Below are positions 1 to 7,011 of a stretch of 64,000 nucleotides of DNA, one piece after another (position 1 is the first letter of the stretch; the number at the start of each line of letters is the position of its first letter). The notes below the pieces were generated by a model that did no database searches, was not told where the DNA came from, and worked only from the letters and a program-made list of their open reading frames with translations. The position numbers and the translations under genes were made by a program. The DNA is from Nitrosomonas eutropha. Lineage in GTDB: Bacteria > Pseudomonadota > Gammaproteobacteria > Burkholderiales > Nitrosomonadaceae. The stretch lies in NCBI RefSeq assembly GCF_900116685.1, contig NZ_FPBL01000004.1:155975-219974 (forward strand). The letters are read 5' to 3'.

Positions 1-206
1 AACTTGGGTTAAACTTGTTGAATTGTTCGTAGTATCGAGTAGGTTGAAGATGTATCACTTTTACTTCCTGCAGATAGATACCTGTAATGGATTGATAAGC
101 AAGCTGATAGCTTCTAATTCTATTGATAGCGATTACATGATCAATACTATTCTGGAAATATGTGACAACACACAAGTTTTATTGGATAAATTGTCTTGTA
201 CATTGC
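1..206. other. left-edge stretch before the first cassette boundary
   Basis: No gene is supported here. A 62-codon frame (23-211) has no ribosome binding site or recognisable family, and its stop codon is the TAG inside the cassette boundary at 207-213. By position this should be the end of an earlier cassette or of the attI site. A convincing R'' partner for the boundary is not visible; the sequence around 160-205 has only a weak CACAAG/CTTGT pairing. Confidence 0.4.
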
Positions 207-230
207 GTTAGACCTGCTGGGAGATTCTAC

Positions 231-563
231 ATGCCATTAACACTTCTCTTGCACACTGGTGACCTGAAAGAGACCCGCAAATTCTATGAATCGGTGCTGG
301 GCTTCGACGCATTCGATACTGCGGAGGGCACGCTCACCGTTGAAAAGCAAGGTGGCAAGCTCATCTTCACTGAGCTTTGGGGCGCGCCTGATGGCTTCTC
401 TGGCACCATCTACTTCACGGTTCCGGACGCAGATAGCTACTTCACATCTATCCAGAACAAAGTTGACGTGGCTTGGCCAATCCAAGACATGTCATATGGC
501 TCTAGAGAGTTTGGCATCAAGGACTGTAATGGCTACCATTTGGCCTTCCAGCAGCAGGTCTAA
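231..563 (+). CDS. VOC-fold (glyoxalase/bleomycin-resistance-like) cassette protein
   Basis: This 110-residue protein is the cargo of the first cassette. It has the length and pattern of a single vicinal-oxygen-chelate module: an N-terminal strand followed by a DLKETRKFYESVLGF-type helix, and a C-terminal D-x-NGYHLAF strand typical of the superfamily. Members bind metal and act as dioxygenases, lyases, isomerases or drug-binding proteins. The fold alone does not give the substrate. The ATG at 231 is chosen because it opens the VOC fold right after the cassette boundary; an upstream in-frame start at 162 lies outside the cassette. The TAA stop overlaps the R'' box of the attC. Fosfomycin- or bleomycin-type resistance is possible but not supported. 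Confidence 0.8.
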   Translation: MPLTLLLHTGDLKETRKFYESVLGFDAFDTAEGTLTVEKQGGKLIFTELWGAPDGFSGTIYFTVPDADSYFTSIQNKVDVAWPIQDMSYGSREFGIKDCNGYHLAFQQQV

Positions 564-607
564 CGATTCGTTCAAGCCGAACCCGCTTCTTAATTCAGGT
601 GTTATGT
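558..607 (+). repeat. attC recombination site 1
   Basis: The R'' box GTCTAAC (558-564) is followed by GATTCGTTCAAGCC, a sequence typical of the left half of many attC sites. The right half, CTTAATTCAGGT, leads to the R' box GTTATGT (601-607). At 50 bp it is a short attC with a small central loop and imperfect L boxes. The VOC stop codon lies inside R''. Confidence 0.85.
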
Positions 608-622
608 ATTAAGGGTGATTCA

Positions 623-1039
623 GTGCTCAAGCCAGTAGTACAGGAAGAAACTACCGGATGCGGAATTGCATCAGTTGCCAATATCTTGGGTAAAACCTAT
701 TCGGAGATGAAGGCCATCGCTAATGCGATGGGTATCCATGCCTCTGATAAATCGCTGTGGTCGGATATTCAGTACGTCCGGCGTATGCTGTCTTGCGCGG
801 GTGTGGAAACATCTAGTAGTGAAATTCCGTTTGAGTCCTGGGATACATTACCTGATCTAGCATTGTTGTCTATCAAGCATTATCAAGAAGAAGATAAAGA
901 CTTCTGGCACTGGGTGGTGTTCAAGCGCGTGAATGACCAACCTCTTGTGCTGGATTCGGCCAGTTATCTACCTTCTAATATCCGCCAGGATTTCGATGCG
1001 ATGCAACCCAAATGGTTTATCGAGGTCAAGAATACATAA
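623..1039 (+). CDS. C39-like peptidase-fold cassette protein
   Basis: This 138-residue protein is the cargo of the second cassette. It resembles a C39-type (papain-like) peptidase domain. A Cys lies in the ETTGCGIASVANIL motif near residue 13, a His in DFWHWVVF, and an Asp in LVLDSAS further on, giving the expected Cys-His-Asp order. C39 domains normally cleave double-glycine leader peptides when fused to ABC exporters. This one stands alone, with no transporter or membrane segment, so its substrate is unknown. The GTG at 623 is preferred because AAGGGTG lies just upstream. An in-frame GTG at 599 would lie inside the attC. The stop TAA at 1037-1039 lies in the R'' box of attC 2. Confidence 0.7.
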   Translation: MLKPVVQEETTGCGIASVANILGKTYSEMKAIANAMGIHASDKSLWSDIQYVRRMLSCAGVETSSSEIPFESWDTLPDLALLSIKHYQEEDKDFWHWVVFKRVNDQPLVLDSASYLPSNIRQDFDAMQPKWFIEVKNT

Positions 1040-1103
1040 CGATTCAATCCAACCGATTATCATCTAACTACTTGGATTGTGCCAATTATCTTAGGCGTTA
1101 GCC
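1034..1103 (+). repeat. attC recombination site 2
   Basis: The R'' box is ACATAAC (1034-1040) and the R' box is GTTAGCC (1097-1103). An 8-bp inverted repeat CAATCCAA (1045-1052)/TTGGATTG (1072-1079) lies between them. It gives the foldable bottom strand expected of a 70-bp attC. Confidence 0.85.
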
Positions 1104-1128
1104 ACTTGAAACGACAGAGCTTTCATCA

Positions 1129-1869
1129 ATGAAGCAGCGAGTCTTTCTCTCCTGGAGTACTGGTAAGGACAGTGCCTGGTCGCTGCATGTACTGCGGCAA
1201 GATCCGGATGTAGAGGTTATCGGCCTCCTGACAACCGTTAATGCTACATACGAGCGGGTTGCAATGCACTCAACTCGGCTTGCGCTTGCCGAGGCGCAGG
1301 CTCATACGGTTGGGCTTCCGTTGCACATCATTCCACTGCCGTGGCCGTGTTCCAATGAAGTGTATGAGCGCGAGATGCGTCGCGCTATCAAAGGTATTGT
1401 TGAGAGCGGTGCAACGCATATCGCCTTTGGTGATCTGTTTCTGGCAGATATCCGTGCGTACCGCGTCAAGCAGCTCGAAGGCTCTGGTCTTCAACCATTG
1501 TTTCCTATCTGGCATCAACCCACTGATTCTCTGGCACATCGTATGATTGATGCCGAGGTCGTCGCTGTGGTGACGTGCGTTGATCCGAAGCAACTTTCAC
1601 CATCATTCGTTGGCCGGATATTCAATCATACCTTTCTGAACGATTTGCCGGAGAGTGTTGATCCATGTGGCGAAAACGGAGAGTTTCACACGTGCGTCCT
1701 TGCAGGGCCGATGTTCCAGGAGTCACTCTGTGCAAGCGTCGGCGAAGTAGTAGAACGTGATGGATTCTATTTTGCCGATCTTATACCGGATGGTGCAATC
1801 GGTTATGCTCCGGCAGCTAACAACGTAATCCAGCCGATGCCCGCCCGTTACACGGGTTTACGCCGATGA
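1129..1869 (+). CDS. Dph6-like PP-loop ATPase (diphthine-ammonia-ligase family)
   Basis: This 246-residue adenine nucleotide alpha-hydrolase superfamily protein is the cargo of the third cassette. The N-terminus has the PP-loop SWSTGKDS (residues about 9-16). The middle and C-terminal part contains GDLFLADIRAYR and DPCGENGEFHT, motifs of the Dph6/diphthine-ammonia-ligase family. In eukaryotes and archaea Dph6 amidates diphthine on EF-2. Bacteria have no diphthamide, so the bacterial role is unknown; ATP-dependent amidation or thiolation of a small molecule or protein would fit the family. The last 18 or so codons lie inside attC 3, so the C-terminal tail is partly dictated by the recombination site. 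Confidence 0.82.
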   Translation: MKQRVFLSWSTGKDSAWSLHVLRQDPDVEVIGLLTTVNATYERVAMHSTRLALAEAQAHTVGLPLHIIPLPWPCSNEVYEREMRRAIKGIVESGATHIAFGDLFLADIRAYRVKQLEGSGLQPLFPIWHQPTDSLAHRMIDAEVVAVVTCVDPKQLSPSFVGRIFNHTFLNDLPESVDPCGENGEFHTCVLAGPMFQESLCASVGEVVERDGFYFADLIPDGAIGYAPAANNVIQPMPARYTGLRR

Positions 1870-1884
1870 TTTCGGGCGTTGGAT
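1815..1884 (+). repeat. attC recombination site 3 (overlaps the end of the preceding gene)
   Basis: The R'' box AGCTAAC (1815-1821) and the R' box GTTGGAT (1878-1884, a perfect GTTRRRY) bound a 70-bp segment. It has internal pairing between GCCCG and CGGGT around a TTACA loop (CCGCCCGTTACACGGGT). The R'' box matches the cassette's own left boundary at 6 of 7 bases. No further R''-R' pair was found downstream, so this is the last recognisable attC of the array. Confidence 0.75.
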
Positions 1885-1897
1885 AACAATTTGTCAC

Positions 1898-2239
1898 ATG
1901 AAAAAACTTTATACAGCCAATAATTTATTGGAGGCGCACATTATCCAAGATTTTCTGGCTAATGCTTATATTCCGTCCAGGTTGTTCAATGAGTATGCGC
2001 AGGGAGGGGTAGGAGAAATTCCGTTTACCCATGCTTATCCGGAAGTTTGGGTAGTACGTGATCTTGACTATGATCGCGGGCGAGCGATTGTTGCGGCCTA
2101 TGAACAGGCCCCACAAATAACTGATAGTGTTTTCTGCTCGCAGTGTGGTGAGGAAAATCCGAGTAATTTTCAACTATGTTGGCAATGTGGTGCCGGGCTG
2201 GAGGTTGTCAAGGAAGGGCTCTCACCTCCTGACGCCTGA
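1898..2239 (+). CDS. DUF2007-type protein with C-terminal zinc ribbon
   Basis: This 113-residue protein starts with a DUF2007-like module (MKKLYTANNLLEAHIIQDFL, then PEVWVVRDLDYDRGRAIVAAY). It ends with a two-knuckle zinc ribbon, CSQCGEENPSNFQLCWQCG (two CxxC pairs about 12 residues apart). DUF2007 proteins are annotated as putative signal-transducing proteins without a proven function. The gene follows the last attC core site by only 14 bp and has no attC of its own. It is either the first chromosomal gene beyond the array or a cassette that lost its attC. No clear ribosome binding site precedes the ATG. Confidence 0.7.
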   Translation: MKKLYTANNLLEAHIIQDFLANAYIPSRLFNEYAQGGVGEIPFTHAYPEVWVVRDLDYDRGRAIVAAYEQAPQITDSVFCSQCGEENPSNFQLCWQCGAGLEVVKEGLSPPDA

Positions 2240-2507
2240 AAATCACTTTGATGGATACCAGCTACACACCGATTGTGATCAAGCCATTGTTTTGCATCCA
2301 TTATCCATGGGAATCGTGAGTAATGGATTTGTCTGTAAATAAATATTATAAGTCTTTCAATTCTTTATCAAGCGTTAGGGCATGCCGGTGGATCCATTCC
2401 AACAGCATTATTGTAGGTTCCTCTTTATCCCGGCTTTGGGTATCAGTATTGTTTTCAGCTCCTCGTGCAGCGAGATAATTCTTACGCAGGTTTGGGATGG
2501 ATAGCTA
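2240..2507. other. intergenic stretch between the DUF2007 gene and the RND operon
   Basis: No gene was seen. It contains an 8-bp inverted repeat, ATCCATTA (2296-2303)/TAATGGAT (2321-2328), without a T tract. It also has an isolated CAAGCGTTAGGGC (2370-2381) that resembles the right end of an attC but lacks a left half. Confidence 0.45.
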
Positions 2508-5500
2508 TCAGTTATCATTAGTATTTTTCTGGTTATCAGTGAGGGTTGTCTGATTCCCAGTTTCAACCTGTACAACTTCAGGAATGGGGCGTCTGGTTCG
2601 ATGTGTGATTTTTCCAATTAATACGAAAAAGAGTGGCACGAAAAATATAGCGAGGAAAGTGGCTGCCAACATGCCTCCTAGTACAGTTGTACCAATAGCG
2701 ATACGACTGGCGGCCCCTGCGCCGGATGAGATCACAAGTGGGGATACCCCCATGATAAAGGCCATGGAGGTCATGATGATCGGGCGGAAGCGAACCCGGG
2801 CTGCTTCCAGAGCGGCTTCGGTCAGTGATGCACCATTGGCATACAGATCATTGGCGAACTCTACAATAAGGATGGCGTTTTTGGCAGATAATCCGATCAG
2901 GGTAATTAACCCGACCTGAAAATAAATATCATCAGTCAGTCCGCGCGTCCAGATGGCTAGCAATGCTCCTAATATACCGAAAGGCACTGCCAGAATCACA
3001 GCAAACGGAATAGACCAGCTTTCATACAGGGCTGCCAACACCAGAAATACCATAAGCAGGGCAAAGGAAAGTATCCATATTTTTTGTCCACTGGCTGCCT
3101 TCTTTTCCTGATAAGTAATTCCGCTCCAGTCGATGGTATAGCCCTTGGGCACCAGTACTTCATTGGCCACTTCTTGCAGTGCATCCAGAGCCTGTCCGGA
3201 ACTATAGCCTGGCGCTGCACTGCCTAGCACGAGTGCGGAGTTGAATCCGTTGAAATGGGTAACTGGATCCGGACCACTGTTGAACTCGGCGGTCACTATA
3301 GAATCAAGTGGAATCATTGTGCTAGTTGTTCCCGATTGAGCGCGGACGTAAATATTGCTGATATCGTTCGGGCTGGATCGATACTCAGGCGGTGCTTCGG
3401 TTTGTACCCGGTAGACGCGGCCAAACTTGATAAAGTCATTCACATACAAGTTGCCAAAATATGCTTGCATCGTATCGAAGACATCAGATATGGGTACGCC
3501 TAAAGCTTTGGCGCGCTCGCGATCTACATGGGCATATAGCCTGGGAGCGCTGACACGAAAATTGGTGCCGGCCATTCCTATAGCCGGGTGTTCCATGGCT
3601 TTGTTTACGAATACCTGTGTTGTTTCGGCAAACTCTGAAAAATCTCCTCCACTTGGATCCTGCAATTGGATTGAGAAGCCGCCGGTAGCACCTAGTCCAC
3701 GGATTGAAGGTGCGTTAAAGGCAAGCACTAATGCTTCAGGAATTTTTGCAAATTCACCAAAGGCGTTGGCAATCAGGCTTTGAACTTGCTCATCGGAATT
3801 TTTTCGAGTGTCCCAGTGATGCAACGGCACGAACATCGTAGCGTGATTCGGACCACGGCTGCTGAAGACAAAGTTCATACCAGCCATTGCATCAGTTGAA
3901 TGAACAGCTGGATTTGACAGAAAATAATTCTCTATTTTTTCCAGAACCTTCTTGGTACGGGAAATGGAAGCGCCATCTGGCAGCTGTACTATCGTAATAA
4001 AATAGCCCTGATCTTCTTCTGGAAGGAAGCCTCCCGGCACTGTTTTGAATAAACTGACAGCAAAAAATATTGCTATTAAAAAAACGAAGATTGATAGTAC
4101 CGACTTTTTTATGATTGTGCCGGCCATGCTGACGTAACGAGTCTGCGCCCAATCAAACGTTCGGTTGAAAATTTTCCAGAATCTATTAGGAGAATCATGG
4201 CCGGGTTTGAGTACCAGGGCGCATAAGGCAGGGCTCAGTGTCAGTGCGACGAATCCAGAAATCATGACTGACAATGCAATAGTTACAGCAAATTGTTTGT
4301 ACAGTTCACCGGTAATGCCACCCAGAAATGCGACGGGCAAGAATACCGAAGCAAGTACCAGAACAATAGCAATCAGTGCCCCAAATAATTCCTGCATGGC
4401 TTTTATTGCAGCATTCTTGGGCGTGAGGCCGTCGGCTATGTGGCGTTCGACGTTTTCTACCACAACAATCGCATCATCCACCACGATACCGATGGAAAGC
4501 ACCATGCCAAACAGGGTGAGCGTGTTAACCGAGAATCCCAGTGCCTCCATTCCCATAAATGTACCAATAAGGGAAATAGGCGCAGCGATAGCCGGTATCA
4601 GCGTGGCACGCCAGCTTTGTAAAAAGACAAAGACAACCAGCACAACCAGCAGCAAGGCTTCTGCCAGTGTTTTTACCACTTCATGGATAGAAACTTCAAT
4701 GAATGTAGTGGTATCGTAAGGAACATCATAGGATGCGCCAGCAGGAAAGTCTTCAGCAAGCCTGTCCATTTCATTCCGGATACGCTGTGCTGTTTCAAGC
4801 GCGTTGGCGCCAGGTGAAAGATAAGTCAGCAGGAAAGTATTTGGTCGTCCGTTCTGTCGTGCTTGCAGATCGTAGGATTGTGCCCCCAGCTCCACTTGTG
4901 CGACATCTTTCAGTCGTACCATGGAACCATCCGGGTAAGCCCGGATGATCATATCTTCAAATTCTTTTACCTCGCTCATCCGTCCTTTGGTCATAACGGG
5001 AATAGTGAGCTCAGTTTCATTGATTACGGGTTCGCGACCGATCCGTCCTGCAGGAAAATCACGATTCTGTTCACGAACGGCAGCGACGATATCATTCGGT
5101 GTGAAATTAAGTTGCGCCATCCGGACGGGATCGAGAATCAGCCGCATGGAGTAATTCTGGCCACCGAAGATTGAAGCATCTCCAACACCGGGAAGTCGTT
5201 TTATATTATCGAGTACCCTGAGCAGAGCATAATTTGACAGGAATATGGTGTCGTGAGCGGGGTCAGTAGAGCTCAGTGCAACAACCAGCAATAGATCAGG
5301 TGAGGTCTTTTTGACCGTTATACCTTGCCGGATAACTTCATCGGGCAGTTGCGGTTCGGCCAGTTTTTGCCGGTTTTGGGTTTGTACTTGCGCGATATCA
5401 ACATCCGTTCCGATTTCAAACGTGAGCCTCATTGTCATGTGGCCGTCATTTGTGCTGGTGGATTCGTAATACAGAAGATTATCGATACCGGGAAGCTGCA

Positions 5501-5702
5501 CTTCTATCGGGCGCGCAACGGCTTCCGCCACTACATCTGCACTGGCACCCGGATAATCCGCATCAATTTGCACGACAGGCGGCGTAATCTCAGGAAACTG
5601 GGCGATCGGGAGATCTCTTAAGGAAACCAGACCGACGATAACGATGATGATGGACAGTACCGATGCAAAAATCGGTCGTTCAATAAAAAAACGGGAATTC
5701 AT
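2508..5702 (-). CDS. RND multidrug efflux pump, inner-membrane subunit (HAE1 family)
   Basis: This 1064-residue proton-driven transporter has the full length of the AcrB/MexB family. It starts MNSRFFIERPIFASVLSI, the usual first cytoplasmic/TM1 segment. Two large periplasmic loops and twelve predicted membrane segments follow. The TM4 sequence GIVVDDAIVVVENVER carries the Asp-Asp pair of the proton relay. The late motif GLSAKNAILIVEFA is also typical. It would form a trimer that takes substrates from the periplasm and passes them through the fusion protein and outer membrane channel encoded just upstream in the same operon (17-bp gap). No substrate can be read from the sequence. The polar tail rich in Asn and Thr is unremarkable. 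Confidence 0.95.
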   Translation of the reverse strand: MNSRFFIERPIFASVLSIIIVIVGLVSLRDLPIAQFPEITPPVVQIDADYPGASADVVAEAVARPIEVQLPGIDNLLYYESTSTNDGHMTMRLTFEIGTDVDIAQVQTQNRQKLAEPQLPDEVIRQGITVKKTSPDLLLVVALSSTDPAHDTIFLSNYALLRVLDNIKRLPGVGDASIFGGQNYSMRLILDPVRMAQLNFTPNDIVAAVREQNRDFPAGRIGREPVINETELTIPVMTKGRMSEVKEFEDMIIRAYPDGSMVRLKDVAQVELGAQSYDLQARQNGRPNTFLLTYLSPGANALETAQRIRNEMDRLAEDFPAGASYDVPYDTTTFIEVSIHEVVKTLAEALLLVVLVVFVFLQSWRATLIPAIAAPISLIGTFMGMEALGFSVNTLTLFGMVLSIGIVVDDAIVVVENVERHIADGLTPKNAAIKAMQELFGALIAIVLVLASVFLPVAFLGGITGELYKQFAVTIALSVMISGFVALTLSPALCALVLKPGHDSPNRFWKIFNRTFDWAQTRYVSMAGTIIKKSVLSIFVFLIAIFFAVSLFKTVPGGFLPEEDQGYFITIVQLPDGASISRTKKVLEKIENYFLSNPAVHSTDAMAGMNFVFSSRGPNHATMFVPLHHWDTRKNSDEQVQSLIANAFGEFAKIPEALVLAFNAPSIRGLGATGGFSIQLQDPSGGDFSEFAETTQVFVNKAMEHPAIGMAGTNFRVSAPRLYAHVDRERAKALGVPISDVFDTMQAYFGNLYVNDFIKFGRVYRVQTEAPPEYRSSPNDISNIYVRAQSGTTSTMIPLDSIVTAEFNSGPDPVTHFNGFNSALVLGSAAPGYSSGQALDALQEVANEVLVPKGYTIDWSGITYQEKKAASGQKIWILSFALLMVFLVLAALYESWSIPFAVILAVPFGILGALLAIWTRGLTDDIYFQVGLITLIGLSAKNAILIVEFANDLYANGASLTEAALEAARVRFRPIIMTSMAFIMGVSPLVISSGAGAASRIAIGTTVLGGMLAATFLAIFFVPLFFVLIGKITHRTRRPIPEVVQVETGNQTTLTDNQKNTNDN

Positions 5703-5719
5703 GGCACGCCTTACGCGGT

Positions 5720-6928
5720 TTATTCTTGATGGTTGCTTGAGGAAGTCTGACTTTCTTCTTTCTGGTAGGGAACAGGGTTTACTTGGATTCCCGGGTGGAT
5801 TCTGTGGATCCCTTCCACAACCACCTGTTCTCCCGTACGCAGGCCGCTTTCAATCAGCCATTCACTGCCACGCCATGCGCTGGCCAGTACCGGGCGGAGT
5901 TCAACCTTTCCTTCATTGATGACATAAACGAATGAGCCGCTTGGTCGCTGCTGCACGGCACGCTGAGGAATCAGAACTGCTTCTGCTCTGCTGTAACCTT
6001 TAATACGAACCTTAACAAACTGGCCTGGGTAAAAGTGAGCTTCTCCAGGAGCATTCTTACCAGCGGGGTTGGGAAATGCGAATCGTCCCAGCAACATACC
6101 AGTTTCAGGCCGTATGACGATATCTTGAAAATCCAGTAAGCCTTCTTCCGTGTAGACACTACCATCGGAGAAAGTCATTACACCGCGCAACTGGAAAATA
6201 CTTTCAGGTCTTTCAAGTTTGTGCTCGGAGAGTTCGCGACGGAGGCGCAGCAAATAGCTTTCCGGAACATTTACGTTGACATACATGGGGTCCAGCTGAT
6301 CAATGGTGGTCAGCAGATTGGTTTGAGCTTCGATCAGGCGCCCTTCATAAAATTGACTACGGTTGATCCGGCCTTCTACCGGAGCGGTGATGAGCGTGTT
6401 ATCCAGGTCAAATTTGGCCTTGATTACATCATTCTGTGTCGCATCCAGAGTTGCTTTTGCACTACGTACTTCGGCGATGGCATCGTCAACATCTTTTTTG
6501 CTGACTGCTTTTTGTTTCAACAGCGGCTGTACCCGAGCGAGATCCTTGTTGGCTTGCTCCAGCCGGGCACGTGCCTGAGTGACCATTGCTTTGCTGCCCA
6601 GATAGGCGGCTCTGAAGGGTGTTGGATCAATCAAGTACAGCTTGTCACCTTTTCTGATATTTCGGCCTTCGATATAGAAGATCTTTTTGATAATGCCACT
6701 TACCTGTGAACGAATTTCAACCGGCCGGAAAGATTCGGTTTGTCCAATGAACTCAGGTTCATCTGCAATTGTGCGAGTGGTGACAGTTATGACTTCAACC
6801 TGCGGAGCAGGGGGGGGGGAATCAGTGGATGATTTTGAGCAACCAGCTAGAAAAGCAAGGAGTAACAAGAAACTTGTTGTTATAACTGCATTGGCTTGCG
6901 TGGTTGTTTGACGAAGCGTTTGATACAT
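5720..6928 (-). CDS. RND efflux periplasmic adaptor (membrane fusion lipoprotein)
   Basis: This 402-residue protein belongs to the AcrA/MexA family. It has a lipoprotein signal with lipobox LAGC (Cys near residue 30). The lipoyl half-motif region (EPEFIGQTESFRPVEIRSQV, then GIIKKIFYIEGRNIRKGD) comes next. A coiled-coil hairpin with the VSKKDVDDA motif, a second lipoyl half and beta-barrel follow, ending with LIPQRAVQQRPSGSFVYV and GLRTGEQVVVEG. It bridges the pump and the outer membrane factor. Just after the lipobox the PPP stretch is encoded by an uninterrupted run of ten C on the coding strand (6810-6819). A one-base slip there would truncate the protein near its N-terminus. Order in the operon: outer membrane factor, adaptor, pump. 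Confidence 0.93.
   Translation of the reverse strand: MYQTLRQTTTQANAVITTSFLLLLAFLAGCSKSSTDSPPPAPQVEVITVTTRTIADEPEFIGQTESFRPVEIRSQVSGIIKKIFYIEGRNIRKGDKLYLIDPTPFRAAYLGSKAMVTQARARLEQANKDLARVQPLLKQKAVSKKDVDDAIAEVRSAKATLDATQNDVIKAKFDLDNTLITAPVEGRINRSQFYEGRLIEAQTNLLTTIDQLDPMYVNVNVPESYLLRLRRELSEHKLERPESIFQLRGVMTFSDGSVYTEEGLLDFQDIVIRPETGMLLGRFAFPNPAGKNAPGEAHFYPGQFVKVRIKGYSRAEAVLIPQRAVQQRPSGSFVYVINEGKVELRPVLASAWRGSEWLIESGLRTGEQVVVEGIHRIHPGIQVNPVPYQKEESQTSSSNHQE
6810..6819 (-). repeat. homopolymer run C10 inside the adaptor gene
   Basis: Ten consecutive G on the plus strand, read as C10 in the gene, encode part of Ser-Pro-Pro-Pro shortly after the lipobox. The frame is open at the present length. It is the longest single-base run of G or C noticed in the window. 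Confidence 0.85.
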
Positions 6929-7011
6929 AATGTTATTCTCGGTAGCTCTGAAGAAATAATCAAAAGATATTCTTAAGTTGGGATAAAAGTCATGAAAGTG
7001 CTGTTTACAGT

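Larger units (their letters stand above)
207..1884 (+). mobile_element. integron gene-cassette array (three cassettes)
   Basis: Four R'-type core sites matching or nearly matching GTTRRRY lie at 207-213 (GTTAGAC), 601-607 (GTTATGT), 1097-1103 (GTTAGCC) and 1878-1884 (GTTGGAT). Each of the three intervals holds one rightward gene and ends in an attC. In a circular cassette the R'' box of the attC pairs with the R' bases found at the start of the same cassette. This holds here: GTCTAAC (558-564) complements GTTAGAC, ACATAAC (1034-1040) complements GTTATGT, and AGCTAAC (1815-1821) complements GTTAGCC at 6 of 7 bases. Cassette limits are about 208-601, 602-1097 and 1098-1878. The site polarity puts attI and the integrase gene left of position 1. 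An active integron integrase is known from Nitrosomonas europaea (recalled, not checked). No integrase is in the window. Confidence 0.87.

Noticed and set aside
23..211. 62-codon frame at the left edge
   Set aside because: No ribosome binding site, no recognisable domain, and its stop coincides with the cassette boundary; insufficient support for a gene.
2296..2381. Possible fourth attC ending in GTTAGGG at 2374-2380
   Set aside because: The last position breaks GTTRRRY, and no R'' box complementary to it or to the cassette start (ATCCAAC) is found upstream.
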